This document shows positions 1 through 8,879 of a stretch of DNA of 18,060 nt, in pieces. Below the pieces are notes generated by a model. It was not told the origin of the DNA and did not search any database. It saw only the letters and a program-made list of their open reading frames with translations. The first letter of the stretch is position 1; each line of letters begins with the position of its first letter. The DNA is from Cyclostephanos tholiformis (lineage: Eukaryota; Bacillariophyta; Thalassiosirophyceae; Thalassiosirales; Thalassiosiraceae): contig JALLPB010000302.1 in assembly GCA_036939975.1 (NCBI GenBank), positions 1 through 18,060 of the forward strand, written 5' to 3'. Both the position numbers and the translations under genes were made by a program.

Positions 1-63
1 TGGGTGTGAAGCATAATTGTTTCTCACTTGAAAATTGTGAGAAATAATTATGCTTCACACCCA
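1..63. repeat. Foldback hairpin, 27-bp arms
   Basis: Arms at 1-27 and 37-63 are inverted complements with a single mismatch, around a 9-base loop. The outer end reads TGGGTGTGAAGCATAATTG. Directly adjoining it, 60-81 forms a second small inverted repeat, CCATCCAAA...TTTGGATGG. A diverged tandem pair of the same hairpin opens the second repeat copy at 5655. Such structures are typical of foldback elements or MITE ends. Confidence 0.85.
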
Positions 64-425
64 TCCAAACCAATTTGGATGGTGCAACAAATCTACATGT
101 AACACTTGTTTTTTCCTAAGTATTTTTATTTTACATGTCTGAATTACTCTATGATACTATGATACTTACCAATGAAAACATATCATACCCCTGAAAACAT
201 GTCAACCATGGCGGCCCCTTCCCCCAATCCGAAATCAAGCCCAAACATGATGAAAACAAGGGCAGTGTTGCTAAAAAAATATCGCCAGATAGCTGGGGTT
301 AGTGTGCATTGATTTGATGTAGCAGTGCAGAAAAAGCATGTAAAATAGCTATAAAACTTACCTGTTGTCCACTAGCATGCCAGTTGTTGGCCTACATGGT
401 AATATTCAATAAAAATAAAGAAGGG
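1..425. repeat. Dispersed repeat, copy A (5' edge at window end)
   Basis: This segment aligns along most of its length, in the same orientation, with 5655-6170. By eye the identity is roughly 70-75 percent outside the hairpin part, so the duplication is old. Shared blocks include ACACTTGTTTT, GATACTTACCA, CTGAAAACATG, CAACCATGGC, ATATC.CCAGATA and GCAGAAAAAGCATG, followed by AACTTACC. It opens with a foldback hairpin at 1-63. On the minus strand it holds splice-like signals: GTAAGT donors at 164-169 and 356-361, and AG acceptors at 271-272 and 392-393 behind T-rich tracts. The left boundary is not visible because the window starts inside or at the hairpin. It could be a transposon-derived repeat or a duplicated gene segment. 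Confidence 0.75.
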
Positions 426-805
426 AGGTCTGCTCATATACCTTGCTTTTTGGAAAACGTGATTCAACGGCCAATGAAGTCACACAAGTCATCCCAGGGC
501 ATGCAAAAAACTGTATTGAGTATGTGCTGTTCATAAGCAACACCACCACAGCTGGGTTAACCTCCACTTAGGGATAATTGGTTCATGAATAAGTTGTTTT
601 AGTTTAATCCATGAACAACACCAAAAGGATTCCAACTTTTCAAATGTCTCCTTTCTTAATTTGAAGAAACCTGCTTGAAATTGAAGGATAAAAACAGCAC
701 ATAATAGAAAGCATCATTTGCTAACAGCACCAAATATTCATATTTAGAGTTACTCTTTTCACTCGACTTAGGACTACTGTACTTCTGCCTCCCGTAGATA
801 ATGCA
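426..805. other. Intergenic, no gene seen
   Basis: No supported reading frame. The stretch contains several copies, in both orientations, of a short word built on GTGCTGTTCAT (around 529, 610, 693 and 724), related to the GTGCTGCT words between 2077 and 2410. Confidence 0.5.
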
Positions 806-1120
806 TTAACTGTCCACTGGCAAGAAGAGCTGCAATAGTGCACAAGAACGAACATGGAAAAGATCATCACCTGATCCATAGACATGTAGCTGGAAGTGGT
901 CACTCCTCCTGATTTGAATTCTTATTCCAAACAAATTGGCTTCCTCAGCAATACGGATCAATGCTATCTCCTTTGAGGGGAAGGAATGTTTGAGACAAAG
1001 AGGGAACTGTTCAACATCATTCATTGTCCTCAGTTGTGCCTCACACACACCAGTAAATGTTTGCGTGGAATCTGTGCTACCATCCACATCCTCTCCAAGG
1101 GCACCAGCCGAAGCATTCCT
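806..1120 (-). pseudogene. Fragment of a protein with a transposase-like N-terminal domain
   Basis: The frame is open from 1120, just after a TGA, to a TAA at 806-808, with no convincing ATG at its start. The translation contains FPSKEIALIRIAEEANLFG, then RRSDHFQLHVYGSGDDLFHV, an alternation of helix and strand. It resembles the small domain preceding the catalytic part of some MULE-type transposases in algae; that comparison is from memory and is inference. No downstream transposase domain is visible, and the frame ends soon after FHVRSC. It lies 3' of the acidic gene at 1214-1916 on the same strand and may once have been one transcription unit with it, because that gene's frame continues to look coding past its TGA (PNTAGMTPGEEYCMFYE). 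It could also be an exon of a host gene. Confidence 0.4.
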
Positions 1121-1213
1121 TCACCTTGCCTTGTCAGTTTAACTTTTCCATGCATGTCTTCACTCATAAAACATACAATATTCCTCCCCAGGAGTCATGC
1201 CTGCTGTGTTTGG

Positions 1214-1916
1214 TCATGGTGGCCTGCCTGGTGCTGGCTTAAGCTCAGAATCTTTTCCCCTTGCAGAGGGGACATGATATCCCATGTTATGAACTGATTC
1301 ATCATCCGAATTGTCATCATCAAATATGGCACTATTGTAGAAGTCATTGTAATCATCATCATTGTCAGTGCCATGTCCATGATCACAATAGTCCTCGTCC
1401 TCATCATCATCTGCTTCATCCTTGTCACATCTTCTTCTTCATCCTCATCAGCATCTGCTTCATCATCGTCCTCATCTGCTTCATCATTGTCCCCCTCCTC
1501 ATCACCTTCCATCTCCTCATCCTCCTCATCAATGGTAGCAACATTACTATTTTCCTGAGCTTCAGCAGCACCACTACCCTTGGCTACCGCATTATTTGAA
1601 AAATCACTGCACAAACTTCTGTGACCTGGACTAGGATGATGAGGAACCACAAGGGAATCATCACAATAGTTGATTTCTCTTTCTGCTGGATTGTCAAGTA
1701 GCACTGGGTCAGCAATTTTGTCATCATTATGAAATCTCTGCACGCTGGCTTGTTTTGAAGCATGATGACCATTTAACTGCTTCTCACGGGACAGCATTGG
1801 GGTACTGGTCTCTGTCTTTGTCATTCTTGGATTCATACTGGTCCCTTCCTTTGTCTTTGTTGATTTGTCGGCCCTTCAGGTTGATTCTTCAGTACCGGCA
1901 CTTTAGTCTGAGTCAT
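1214..1916 (-). pseudogene. Acidic low-complexity protein, frameshifted
   Basis: Reading begins at ATG 1916-1914 (MTQTKVPVLKNQPEG). After 27 codons it meets a TGA that overlaps the next ATG at 1836 as ATGA, one base out of frame. The second frame carries a basic-to-neutral stretch, then an Asp/Glu tract (about residues 103-137: DEEDEEMEGDEEGD and onward). Near 1421-1427 that frame turns into a methionine-rich run. Shifting by one base restores the acidic character (KDEADDDEDEDYCDHG, later IFDDDNSDDESVHN) up to the TGA at 1216-1214. So at least two single-base shifts separate three consistent pieces. Either the gene is decayed, or short introns sit at those points. No catalytic domain is recognised; such tracts occur in chromatin and nucleolar proteins and in transposon-linked proteins. 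Confidence 0.5.
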
Positions 1917-2451
1917 GATTTGATGTTGTTCTCATGTGTGCCAGATTTGATTTGTGTGACCATTCAAATGGGATATGCCAACCATAAATTAAGGGTACTG
2001 TGTTTGTGAATTATGTGCTGTCCAAAAATTGGGAAGATTATCTTTGTGCAGCTAGCAAAATAAATCATGCTAATTTTGTGCTGTTTTTTTAAACATCATT
2101 ACTTTTGGTGCTGCTGTGAGAGTACAACTTATCTGGACTTATCCCAAACTAGGTGCTGCTTGTGAATAACAAAATTTACAAATCTTAATTAATGCATCTA
2201 TATGCTTAATGTAGTTTCGGTGCTGCTTGTGAATTTACATTTTTTAATTAGTGCTACTCATGAAAAGCTAAAAATGAGCTGATCCAGGAATGATGCGACA
2301 AGAAAATCATTCATGGATGACACAAAAATGACCATGTGGGCCAGAAAAGGTCTAATTTATGCTGCTCAGGGATGTATTTTTTGTAGCTTATTTAGTGCTG
2401 CTCATAAACCATGAAATAAAATAATGATGTCAATCACGACCTAGCAATGGG
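1917..2451. repeat. Scattered GTGCTGCT words, no gene
   Basis: No supported gene. The word GTGCTGCTYRTGAA, exact or degenerate, recurs at irregular spacing: near 2079, 2109, 2153, 2220, 2252, 2361 and 2395. Between copies the sequence is AT-rich and unrelated, so this is not a simple tandem array. Inverted forms occur around 530-730. Confidence 0.5.
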
Positions 2452-2942
2452 GGGGATCGCAAGGGGGGGGATGGCGATGGGGTCAAAGGCAGCAGCAATG
2501 ATGCAGACAACACAATAATTTTTGCTAGCATGTGATGATGGTCATGGCAATGATGATGTCATGATGTGGTGATGGTGGTGATCATGATGAGGGCACGTCG
2601 ATGGGTTCAAAGGCGGCGGTGACGATAAAGACATCACAATAAAAATTGATAGGGCACAATAATGTTCATGGCAACAATGATGTCACGATGTGGTAATATG
2701 GGGGATCGTGATGGGGGGATGGCAACTGTGTCATTGGCAGTGTCAACAATGAAGAAAACATGATAATAATCACTAGTGCATGATATCAGTCATGGCAACA
2801 ATGATGTCATGATGTGGCAAAGGAGGGGATGACGATGGGGGGGATGGCAATGGGATTGAAGGCGGCGGCAACAATAACATGATAATTATAGCTAAACGTT
2901 AAGTTGATGGCCACGGCAATTATTTGCTGGTGTGGTGCAAGC
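2452..2942. repeat. Four tandem units of about 124 bp
   Basis: Unit starts are 2452, 2577, 2701 and 2825, giving periods of 125, 124 and 124 bp. Each unit opens with GGGGATCG-like sequence and a G run, continues with a GGCGATGGG.TCAAAGGC-like block and an AT-rich centre with ACACAATAAT or similar, and closes with GTCATGGCAACAATGATG followed by TCATGATGTGG. The last unit is degraded in its second half. G runs in one strand vary in length between units. The short minus-strand frame through this array is a by-product of the repeat. Confidence 0.85.
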
Positions 2943-3073
2943 CTAGATGGGTCAAAAACACTTAAAAAGTAACATTTTTTAGTGTTTTTAGCTTTGGTCA
3001 TTACCATATATTTTCACACTACATTCTGTTTCCCTTTCCATTCATTCCAGGGCCTCCCCAAATCAACCGTATA
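2943..3073. other. Spacer with a strong plus-strand splice acceptor-like site
   Basis: A pyrimidine-rich run ends in CATTCATTCCAG at 3050 on the plus strand. It is a good acceptor match, and a GTAAGC donor-like site follows at 3474. The frames between them are short, so no exon is called. Confidence 0.25.
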
Positions 3074-3466
3074 TCACATACAGTCACACCTTCTCGAATT
3101 GTACATCCGCCTTCCTCCTCCTGGATTTGCAACCCTCTCCGTCTCCTTCCCCATTGTGCGGATATAATTGGCATCATTATTGTTATCATCATCATTGCAT
3201 GACAATGACGAGGCAAGGATGCGCTTGTATTTTGATAGGCATGCACATGCAATATCAAATTCACCCCATGCACATCGTAAATTGGACTCAAGAAGGTGCA
3301 TCAAATACAAAATTTCCCACCATCGATAGTGTGATAGGACGTCCCTTGCCCGATGTAGGGCGGATATTGTGCTTTCTGTTCCCCCATCAATCGAAGCGCC
3401 TTGGCGCCAGTCATTGATTTCACATCCTCCTCCCAGTCCAAGATTCAGTATATTCATTGCCAACAT
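3074..3466 (-). CDS. Hypothetical protein, weakly supported
   Basis: A 130-codon frame with an ATG start. The middle part is regular and helix-like (RARDVLSHYRWWEILYLMHLL, about residues 40-60; WGEFDIACACLSKYKRILA, about 67-85). An Asn/Asp-rich insert (NDDDNNNDANY) and a basic, glycine-rich tail follow. No domain is recognised. Upstream on the same strand, 3467-3697 is a serine/proline-rich frame that could be an earlier exon or its shadow. The plus strand of the same region is also open (3330-3719), with an acidic stretch TNDDDDVEDDVGYNEEDKES, so the coding strand is not settled. Either, both or neither may be real. Confidence 0.25.
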   Translation of the reverse strand: MLAMNILNLGLGGGCEINDWRQGASIDGGTESTISALHRARDVLSHYRWWEILYLMHLLESNLRCAWGEFDIACACLSKYKRILASSLSCNDDDNNNDANYIRTMGKETERVANPGGGRRMYNSRRCDCM

Positions 3467-3719
3467 TCACTCGGTAAGCATGAGAAGAGAAGTCAAATTG
3501 GGTGGAGGCACAAGGGAATGGACCGTCGATGGCACCGAGGGGACCATTGGTGGCATGGGACATGTGACCAATGACGATGATGACGTGGAAGATGATGTGG
3601 GGTACAATGAGGAGGACAAAGAATCATCGATCGCTTTATTGGACGTGGACCGGAATGTCCCGCCATTGCAGCCACCGCTGCTCATGTCCTCCATCACAGT
3701 GCTGGCAATGTACCCATAA

Positions 3720-4424
3720 CGATTATGAGGAATGACGGATCACCCCATTCATTCTTGTGATAGATATTGTCATGCCAAAATCACCTGTGATGGCATCCTC
3801 CTCCCCATTGTCAGATTGATCATTGCCTCATGGTGACAATGGACATTACTTTGGCAATAAATTCACGATCACACTTTCCCATAGCACTCGACAAAGTGTG
3901 GGAACATTGGCAAATTTACACCAAATGTGGCAAGTGTAAGATTTACACAACCAAGTTGAGACAAGTGTCCCACCAAAAAAAAAACACGCGTAAGTGTATG
4001 TTAAAAAATAATCTGTCTGAAAAAATCAAAATTATTTTAACTGCCGATGTTCTTTATTTTGGAAAACGTCAGCTTTCCCGCAACCTCCAGGGGAGCCCAA
4101 AAAAACCTGATCATTTTAAGAAATATGCATGAATGTTGACACCATAATAGCCTTTTTACATGGTACAGTCTGTTTTCCAGGCAAAAAGTAGCTTTTGGGA
4201 AAGATCTTGGCCTCCTCTTTCCAATAATGTATCAAACTTCCTATTTAATTTTGAATTTTATTTGACAACAAATAGATTTGTGATTTTGTACCAGTTCCTA
4301 CATACAGCACAAATACGACAATTGGCTGGGGAAATAATTTCTATTATCTGCCAAGGCATTCTGGCTATTGTTCATAAAAAAAACAGCTTTATTTTGTAGA
4401 CCAACTACCCAACCCCCAGCACCT
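3720..4424. other. Intergenic, no gene seen
   Basis: Short AT-rich frames only, without recognisable domains or biased composition. No RNA gene signature was found. Confidence 0.5.
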
Positions 4425-4507
4425 GCAACCCAAACTATCAGGGCATCCATGTGCAACCCTAACTATTGGGGCACTGCACGCAACCCTAAAACAGTCAGGC
4501 AAAAACA
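4425..4507. repeat. Three degenerate units of 27-28 bp
   Basis: Units start at 4425, 4453 and 4480, each beginning GCAACCC(T/A)AA. The first two continue with ACTAT followed by a short G run; the third diverges after 18 bases. Confidence 0.5.
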
Positions 4508-4860
4508 TTCCAATCCTAACAACCCTGGGCTTCAAACCCCAGGCTTTGAATCTATGACTGTGACCACCATACTAGCCAACTGTTACTGTGGCCTACCATA
4601 CATTTCTGCCACCTTGCCATGAACTTAACTCACGGACTTGTTTTTTTATATATAAGCCTTAGGTTTTTTAATTAACCTGTATGGTTTTTTCTTTGACAAA
4701 TGATGGTCAGGAATGCCTTAGCAAATAATAGAACTCACTGTTGTATGTAGAAACAAACTGGAGTTGAGGGAAGAATATGGCACCTTGTGTTGAAGTAGTT
4801 GTTATTATGTAAAGTGGTTAATTAGCCTTATTGTCCTCTCAACTCGTAACTCTAATACTT
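4508..4860. other. Intergenic, no gene seen
   Basis: AT-rich sequence without supported frames, RNA genes or repeats that I can identify. Confidence 0.5.
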
Positions 4861-4968
4861 TCACACTATGGACATAGTGTGAGCTCTTCACACAGTTCCG
4901 ACTTAGTGTGAAATAGTCTTACACTTTTCTTTAGTGTGAAATGGTTTCACACTATTTTTTAGTGTGAA
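4861..4968. repeat. Cluster of short hairpins built on TTCACACTA
   Basis: Hairpin 1 has perfect 10-base arms TCACACTATG (4861-4870) and its complement (4873-4882), with a GA loop. A weaker pair TTCACAC/GTGTGAA spans 4887-4912. ACACT/AGTGT spans 4921-4937. The last has arms TTCACACTA (4946-4954) and TAGTGTGAA (4960-4968) around five T. The same word alternates in both orientations through the cluster. Confidence 0.75.
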
Positions 4969-5403
4969 TCGAATCCAAACTATTATGTTTATGATTAGTT
5001 TATGACAGTCACAGCAGTGATGCAATTCAACAGATGACATATTGTGACTGGAGCATTATTAATTCCCTCAACCTCATCAGGAAAGGACCTCATTCTGTCT
5101 ATATCATGTTGGAGGAGAGGGAATTGTGTAACTTTTACTTTATGTTGTGTTACACATGATACCTTACAGGAGTAACAGGAGTATTGTAGAAAGAGTTATG
5201 ATACCTACACTACTTGAACATGAAAAAAACAACTAAAAGAAAATATTGCACTGTTTGCATTATTCTGTTGCAGCCCCTTTTAAGTCTGTTCTTTCAGGTT
5301 CTTTTATGTTTGAAGTAGAATAATCATTCAAAAACATGCCCTACCAGTTTCCAAGCAATTTTTTTTAATTTGGCAATTTCCCTATCAATTAGGAATTTGG
5401 TAA
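4969..5403. other. Intergenic, no gene seen
   Basis: No supported coding frame, RNA gene or clear repeat. Confidence 0.5.
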
Positions 5404-5515
5404 CCAAGTTTAGAAACTTGGCAGCCAAGTTCTAACTTGGCAGTCATCACTGTTGAAACTAGTAGAAAACTTACTGAGACCATAAACTTGGCAGATAAGT
5501 TTCAACTTGGTAAAA
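5404..5515. repeat. Iterated CCAAGTT/AACTTGG palindromes
   Basis: Two adjacent perfect palindromes with 2-base loops occur: CCAAGTTTAGAAACTTGG (5404-5421) and CCAAGTTCTAACTTGG (5425-5440). Further AACTTGG words lie near 5488 and 5508. The word AACTTGGCAG appears three times. Confidence 0.65.
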
Positions 5516-5654
5516 AATTGCAAAGTTCAAACTCCTGGCAAAAAACAAGAAACTTATCAAATGTCACCTATCTATGTAGAGAAGGTGCAATGAACTTATT
5601 TATATTGATTCCTACATTTGTGTAGAATTCGTTTTTTTTTCAGCTTTGCTTTCT

Positions 5655-5814
5655 GATGGGTGCAAAGCATTTTCATTTCTCACAATTTTCAGCATGTAAG
5701 AAACAATTATACTTTGCACCCATCCAAACCAATTCAGATGGTGTGAAGCATTTTCATTTCTCTCCATTTTCATGTAAGAAACTATTTCACTTTGCACCCA
5801 TCCGAACCAATTCA
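5655..5814. repeat. Tandem pair of ~80-bp foldback units
   Basis: Unit 1 is 5655-5736 and unit 2 is 5737-5814. Each has arms GTGCAAAGCATTTTCATTTC or GTGTGAAGCATTTTCATTTC and a partner ending CTTTGCACCCATCC, followed by CAATTCAGATG. Read on the minus strand, both units translate in one frame to a repeated HHLNWFGWVQS...IVSYM...RNENA, so a 70-codon frame exists by virtue of the duplication. I treat that frame as incidental. Confidence 0.75.
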
Positions 5815-6170
5815 GATGATGCAACTATCTACATTTAACACTTGTTTTGTGTTTGAGTATTTATTTTAACAAAGTCTAAAATACAATCTTATGATACTTA
5901 CCAGCATGAAACATGATACTTGATACCTACCTTCCTGAAAACATGACAACCATGGCAACCTCCCCCTCATGTCTTAAATCAAGCTGAATCTCAATGAAGA
6001 TAATGGCGGCATTAGCAAATAAAATATCACCAGATAACTAAGATTCGTGCGCATTGTTTTGATTCAGCAGCGCAGAAAAAGCATGAGTAATAGCTTTAAA
6101 AAACTTACCTTAAGACCATGATTGTGCTGATGCGCTGCCACCTGTAGAAAGTAGACAATAAAATAAAGAA
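5655..6170. repeat. Dispersed repeat, copy B
   Basis: Same-orientation partner of 1-425. It starts with two tandem hairpin units and then runs parallel to copy A to about 6170. Minus-strand splice-like signals at matching positions are kept: GTAAGT donors at 5896-5901 and 6103-6108, and a CTACAG acceptor ending at 6142. These frame a 33-nt stretch (6109-6141) matching a 30-nt stretch (362-391) in copy A. The second acceptor seen in copy A (271-272) is lost here. Confidence 0.75.
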
Positions 6171-7562
6171 ATAGTCAGTAAGAACTATAAAAAAATATAT
6201 CACAGTGTTATAATAATAATCATGGTCTATCGTGCGACACACAGCAATTGGACTTATCTAGTAAAATAGAGCCATTGTAGGGCGGCAGGCAGCATGGGAC
6301 CATGGTGTCATGTTTTTGTTTTTTGTTGTTGTGGGTTGTATTTTTTTAGGTGTGGGAGTAGCGGTTGGTTTTAGAGTCTGATGTTGGTCTCAGCCGATTC
6401 AAATGAAAACCCTATATATGTAGGGTTTGGTATAAATATAGACTCCAATTTTGTTCTATCAAAATCACTCCTATGTACATAGGGTTTTTGTATTGAAAAA
6501 GACTGCATCTTCCTTCCGAAAGAAAATTGAATGTTGAACCTAATATTTTTATTTTTTTTAGGTATCGCAATTCATAGCAAGTTGGATTTTTCTTTCTGGA
6601 CATAGAACATTGTTGTGAAATAAGAAATATCAAATACTAATAGGTAATAAATCAAGATAAAAAGGAGACAACGACAATTTAAATCCATTTAAAGGCTCCT
6701 ATGCCCAATTAAGTGGCTTGTATGCCCCATCTACCACCATTTGAAGGTAGTAAGGGGCATCACTCTGCTTCTGGTGTGGTCAAAGCAATTTAATCAAATG
6801 GCATTACTGATAGAGTAATTAATTAATTTTTTACTACTCTATTATTTACAATGGACTGAAATGTAGGTTACTTGTCTGCCATTTCAACAACCATGCCTTG
6901 AATGAGTAAGAGCACAAAGCTCATTGACCAATGGAGCATAAAGGTGGCATTGTGAGAAGCCCATAAAAGCCACCATTAGGCCAGTGTTCATGCCATATGC
7001 CCCACCAGTGGGCGTCATGGTCATCCTTGTCATTGTGACAAAAAAAAACACACCTTGGTTTTAGCTAGCAGTTATCATACTTTTTTGCTAGTTATTTGCA
7101 TGAATTTTGTAACATGAAACTGACTCTTTATTCAGCTCATCCATGTGATGAGCTTTGCGGAAAAAAAAGATTGAAAGCCTTGTTGTAGCTGACAAGCTCA
7201 GGTAGTTTTTTGTCTTCAGATTTTTGATCCAACAAAAATTGGCAAAGATATTAATTTTTTACGAAGCCTAAAAAAGTAGTTGCATTGATACGACCAGTTT
7301 TTAAGCTGTTAAGTACTACAGTTTCCAATTCAATAACTTTTTATTTTTGGAGTTAATAACTTGGTCGGAGAAAAAATGATTGATTTGGAAGCTGTAGTAA
7401 ATGGTAGTCATCTTGATATCATGATGGGCATCTTGTTTTGCATCAGACATATAAAGATTTAAAGTACATCGTCGGTGTTGTCATTGTCAGTGTTGGTGTG
7501 TACCATAAAAAGTCATGGTAGATCAGGTATGTACATCCAACCCTTTCTGATTCTTCTTTTTA
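6171..7562. other. Long AT-rich stretch without a gene
   Basis: No convincing coding frame: the longest minus-strand frame (6412-6633) has no recognisable features. Minor structures are the palindrome pair at 6410-6483 and a hairpin GCTCATCC...GATGAGC near 7136-7152. Confidence 0.5.
6410..6483. repeat. Two related palindromes with shared flanks
   Basis: CCCTATATATGTAGGG (6410-6425, imperfect) and CCTATGTACATAGG (6470-6483, perfect) lie 60 bp apart. Each is followed by GTTT..GTAT-type sequence and then AGACT, so they form a short direct duplication centred on a palindrome. Confidence 0.45.
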
Positions 7563-7588
7563 GTGTGTGTGTGTGTGTGTGTGTGTGT
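7563..7588. repeat. (GT)13 microsatellite
   Basis: An uninterrupted dinucleotide run of 26 bases, flanked by unique sequence. Confidence 0.95.
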
Positions 7589-7788
7589 TAATGTGACTTC
7601 CGGTGCCCTAAGTTTTTCCCCATCAGTGGACTATTGAGTCCTGGGGGCAGTGTTCTCAGAGCACCTAAGTGCTGCTGTTAATTAGATTAAAATCACTAGA
7701 CTAACATCACCTGGTGTTCCAGGTAGAACCAAAACACTGCTGCATCCCACTTAACCTAAAAAGATCATTCAACTTGCCTCTAGCCCAT

Positions 7789-8570
7789 CTAGAAGTTGTA
7801 GTCCTTGTCCTCGTCTTCCTCGTCTCTAGCTGCGTCTTCCCCCAGCACCTGCTGGAGCCACTCCCTAATAATAACACAGTCGACACAAACATTGAAAATG
7901 AGGCTGGAAAGAGACCCCCCTGCATAACCTCTCTATAGGCTCCGAAGGGCTCTCCATAATTGACCCCAGTGCAACACACCATTTTTGTGTCATCCCAGAA
8001 CTGTTTCTGCAAACATAGCAAATTTGGCCCCACCCCATAGGCAGCCAAGATTTCGAGACACCATCCTTGATCGAGGGCATCATATGCCTTCCTGAGATCC
8101 AGAAAAATCTGGTACAGGGGCTCCTGATCCACCCAAGCAAGCTGTTGGTTTAGCTTGACCTCCATGATGGCCGTGCCCATGCCACATGGTGGCAGTCCAC
8201 CATGGAAGGTGTCGTGGAGCTTGATTACTGACAGTTGAGCTACCATAATTTTCTCCACAACCTTTCACATGGGGTCAAGCAGTCCATTGCCACAATAATT
8301 GCCCCCTCCTTCCGGGATTAGGATGATTATCATCCAACCCATCAGTGTGAGAATGGTGCCACTCTCCCAGACTACCTGTAACAATTGGACAAATAGTCTC
8401 CAGCACTCCTCCTCGTTTCCCTCCACTCCGATCTCTGACACTTCATGCATGACTCCTTGCAGCCACTCCTTCAAGTGCTCTGCCTCCATCCCTGTCCCAC
8501 CCGCTGCACAACCATTCCATAGTTTTCTCTTCACTCCCCTTATCTCCTGATCCATCGGTAGAGGCAGCTT
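7789..8570 (-). pseudogene. LINE-like (non-LTR) reverse transcriptase fragment
   Basis: On the minus strand the translation runs VKRKLWNGCAAGGTGMEAEH, then LIPEGGGNY, then YQIFLDLRKAYDALDQG and EPFGAYREVMQGG. This is the fingers/palm order of non-LTR reverse transcriptases, with the first catalytic Asp in FLDLRKAYD. An in-frame TGA at 8267-8265 sits where the family has Trp (LLDPM-stop-KVVEKIM). Within a six-G run near 7914-7919 the frame slips; in the next frame the sequence continues FNVCVDCVIIREWLQQVLGE to a TAG at 7791-7789. The second catalytic motif (YADD-like) is absent, so the copy is truncated and dead. A good AG acceptor (CTCACAG) ends at 8571 just before the homologous part. The family is known in diatom genomes (recalled, not searched). 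Confidence 0.8.
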
Positions 8571-8870
8571 CTGTGAGTACTTACAAGAATGACATACATA
8601 CATACAATAAGATACATATGACTCCTCATTAATTGAAATGAAAAAACCTTCTCGTACATACGAGTAGATACATAATGAAAAAAATCCCTTTCTTGTAACT
8701 TTTAATAAGCAGCTGCGAGTGCTCCCAGGAACTCTCTTGCAAACAAAGCTTGCGGAAGAATCACATCTCTGTGAATCCATAGCCCGTAGAGCTTCCCCCC
8801 TTTTTTCACAATCAGCCTCCCCCCAAAACAAAATCCTATGTACCCATTCAGACAAAAGAATGAAAGACAA
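8571..8870 (-). other. Open frame upstream of the reverse transcriptase
   Basis: The frame of the reverse transcriptase stays open upstream to an ATG at 8870, adding about 100 residues without recognisable similarity. The part nearest the enzyme (KGFFSLCIYSYVREGFFISI, SYVSYCMYVCHSCKYS) derives from AT-rich DNA containing a palindrome, CTCGTA-CA-TACGAG at 8651-8664, and ends at an acceptor-like CTCACAG. I think it is more likely an intron or flanking DNA than protein. Confidence 0.35.
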
Positions 8871-8879
8871 GACACTGCA

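Noticed and set aside
1261..1599. Plus-strand frames rich in His/Ser over the acidic gene
   Set aside because: They are the antisense of Asp/Glu codons (GAT/GAA runs give ATC/TTC in the other strand) and have no features of their own.
2452..2942. CRISPR-like array
   Set aside because: Units are contiguous tandem copies without unique spacers, in a eukaryotic setting.
3369..3719. Plus-strand acidic frame as a gene
   Set aside because: It has no ATG early in the frame and conflicts with the minus-strand frame; kept only as an alternative because neither strand is decisive.
4453..4490. CCCTAA-like words suggesting telomeric repeat
   Set aside because: Only two or three words in a 27-28 bp degenerate unit; no continuous TTAGGG or TTTAGGG tract.
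3830..4622. Three plus-strand frames of 79-100 codons
   Set aside because: Low-complexity translation of AT-rich DNA without domains, conserved-looking blocks or splice support.
1..6170. The two direct repeats as LTRs of one large retrotransposon
   Set aside because: No gag or pol between them, divergence far above that of an LTR pair, and unequal length because of the duplicated hairpin.
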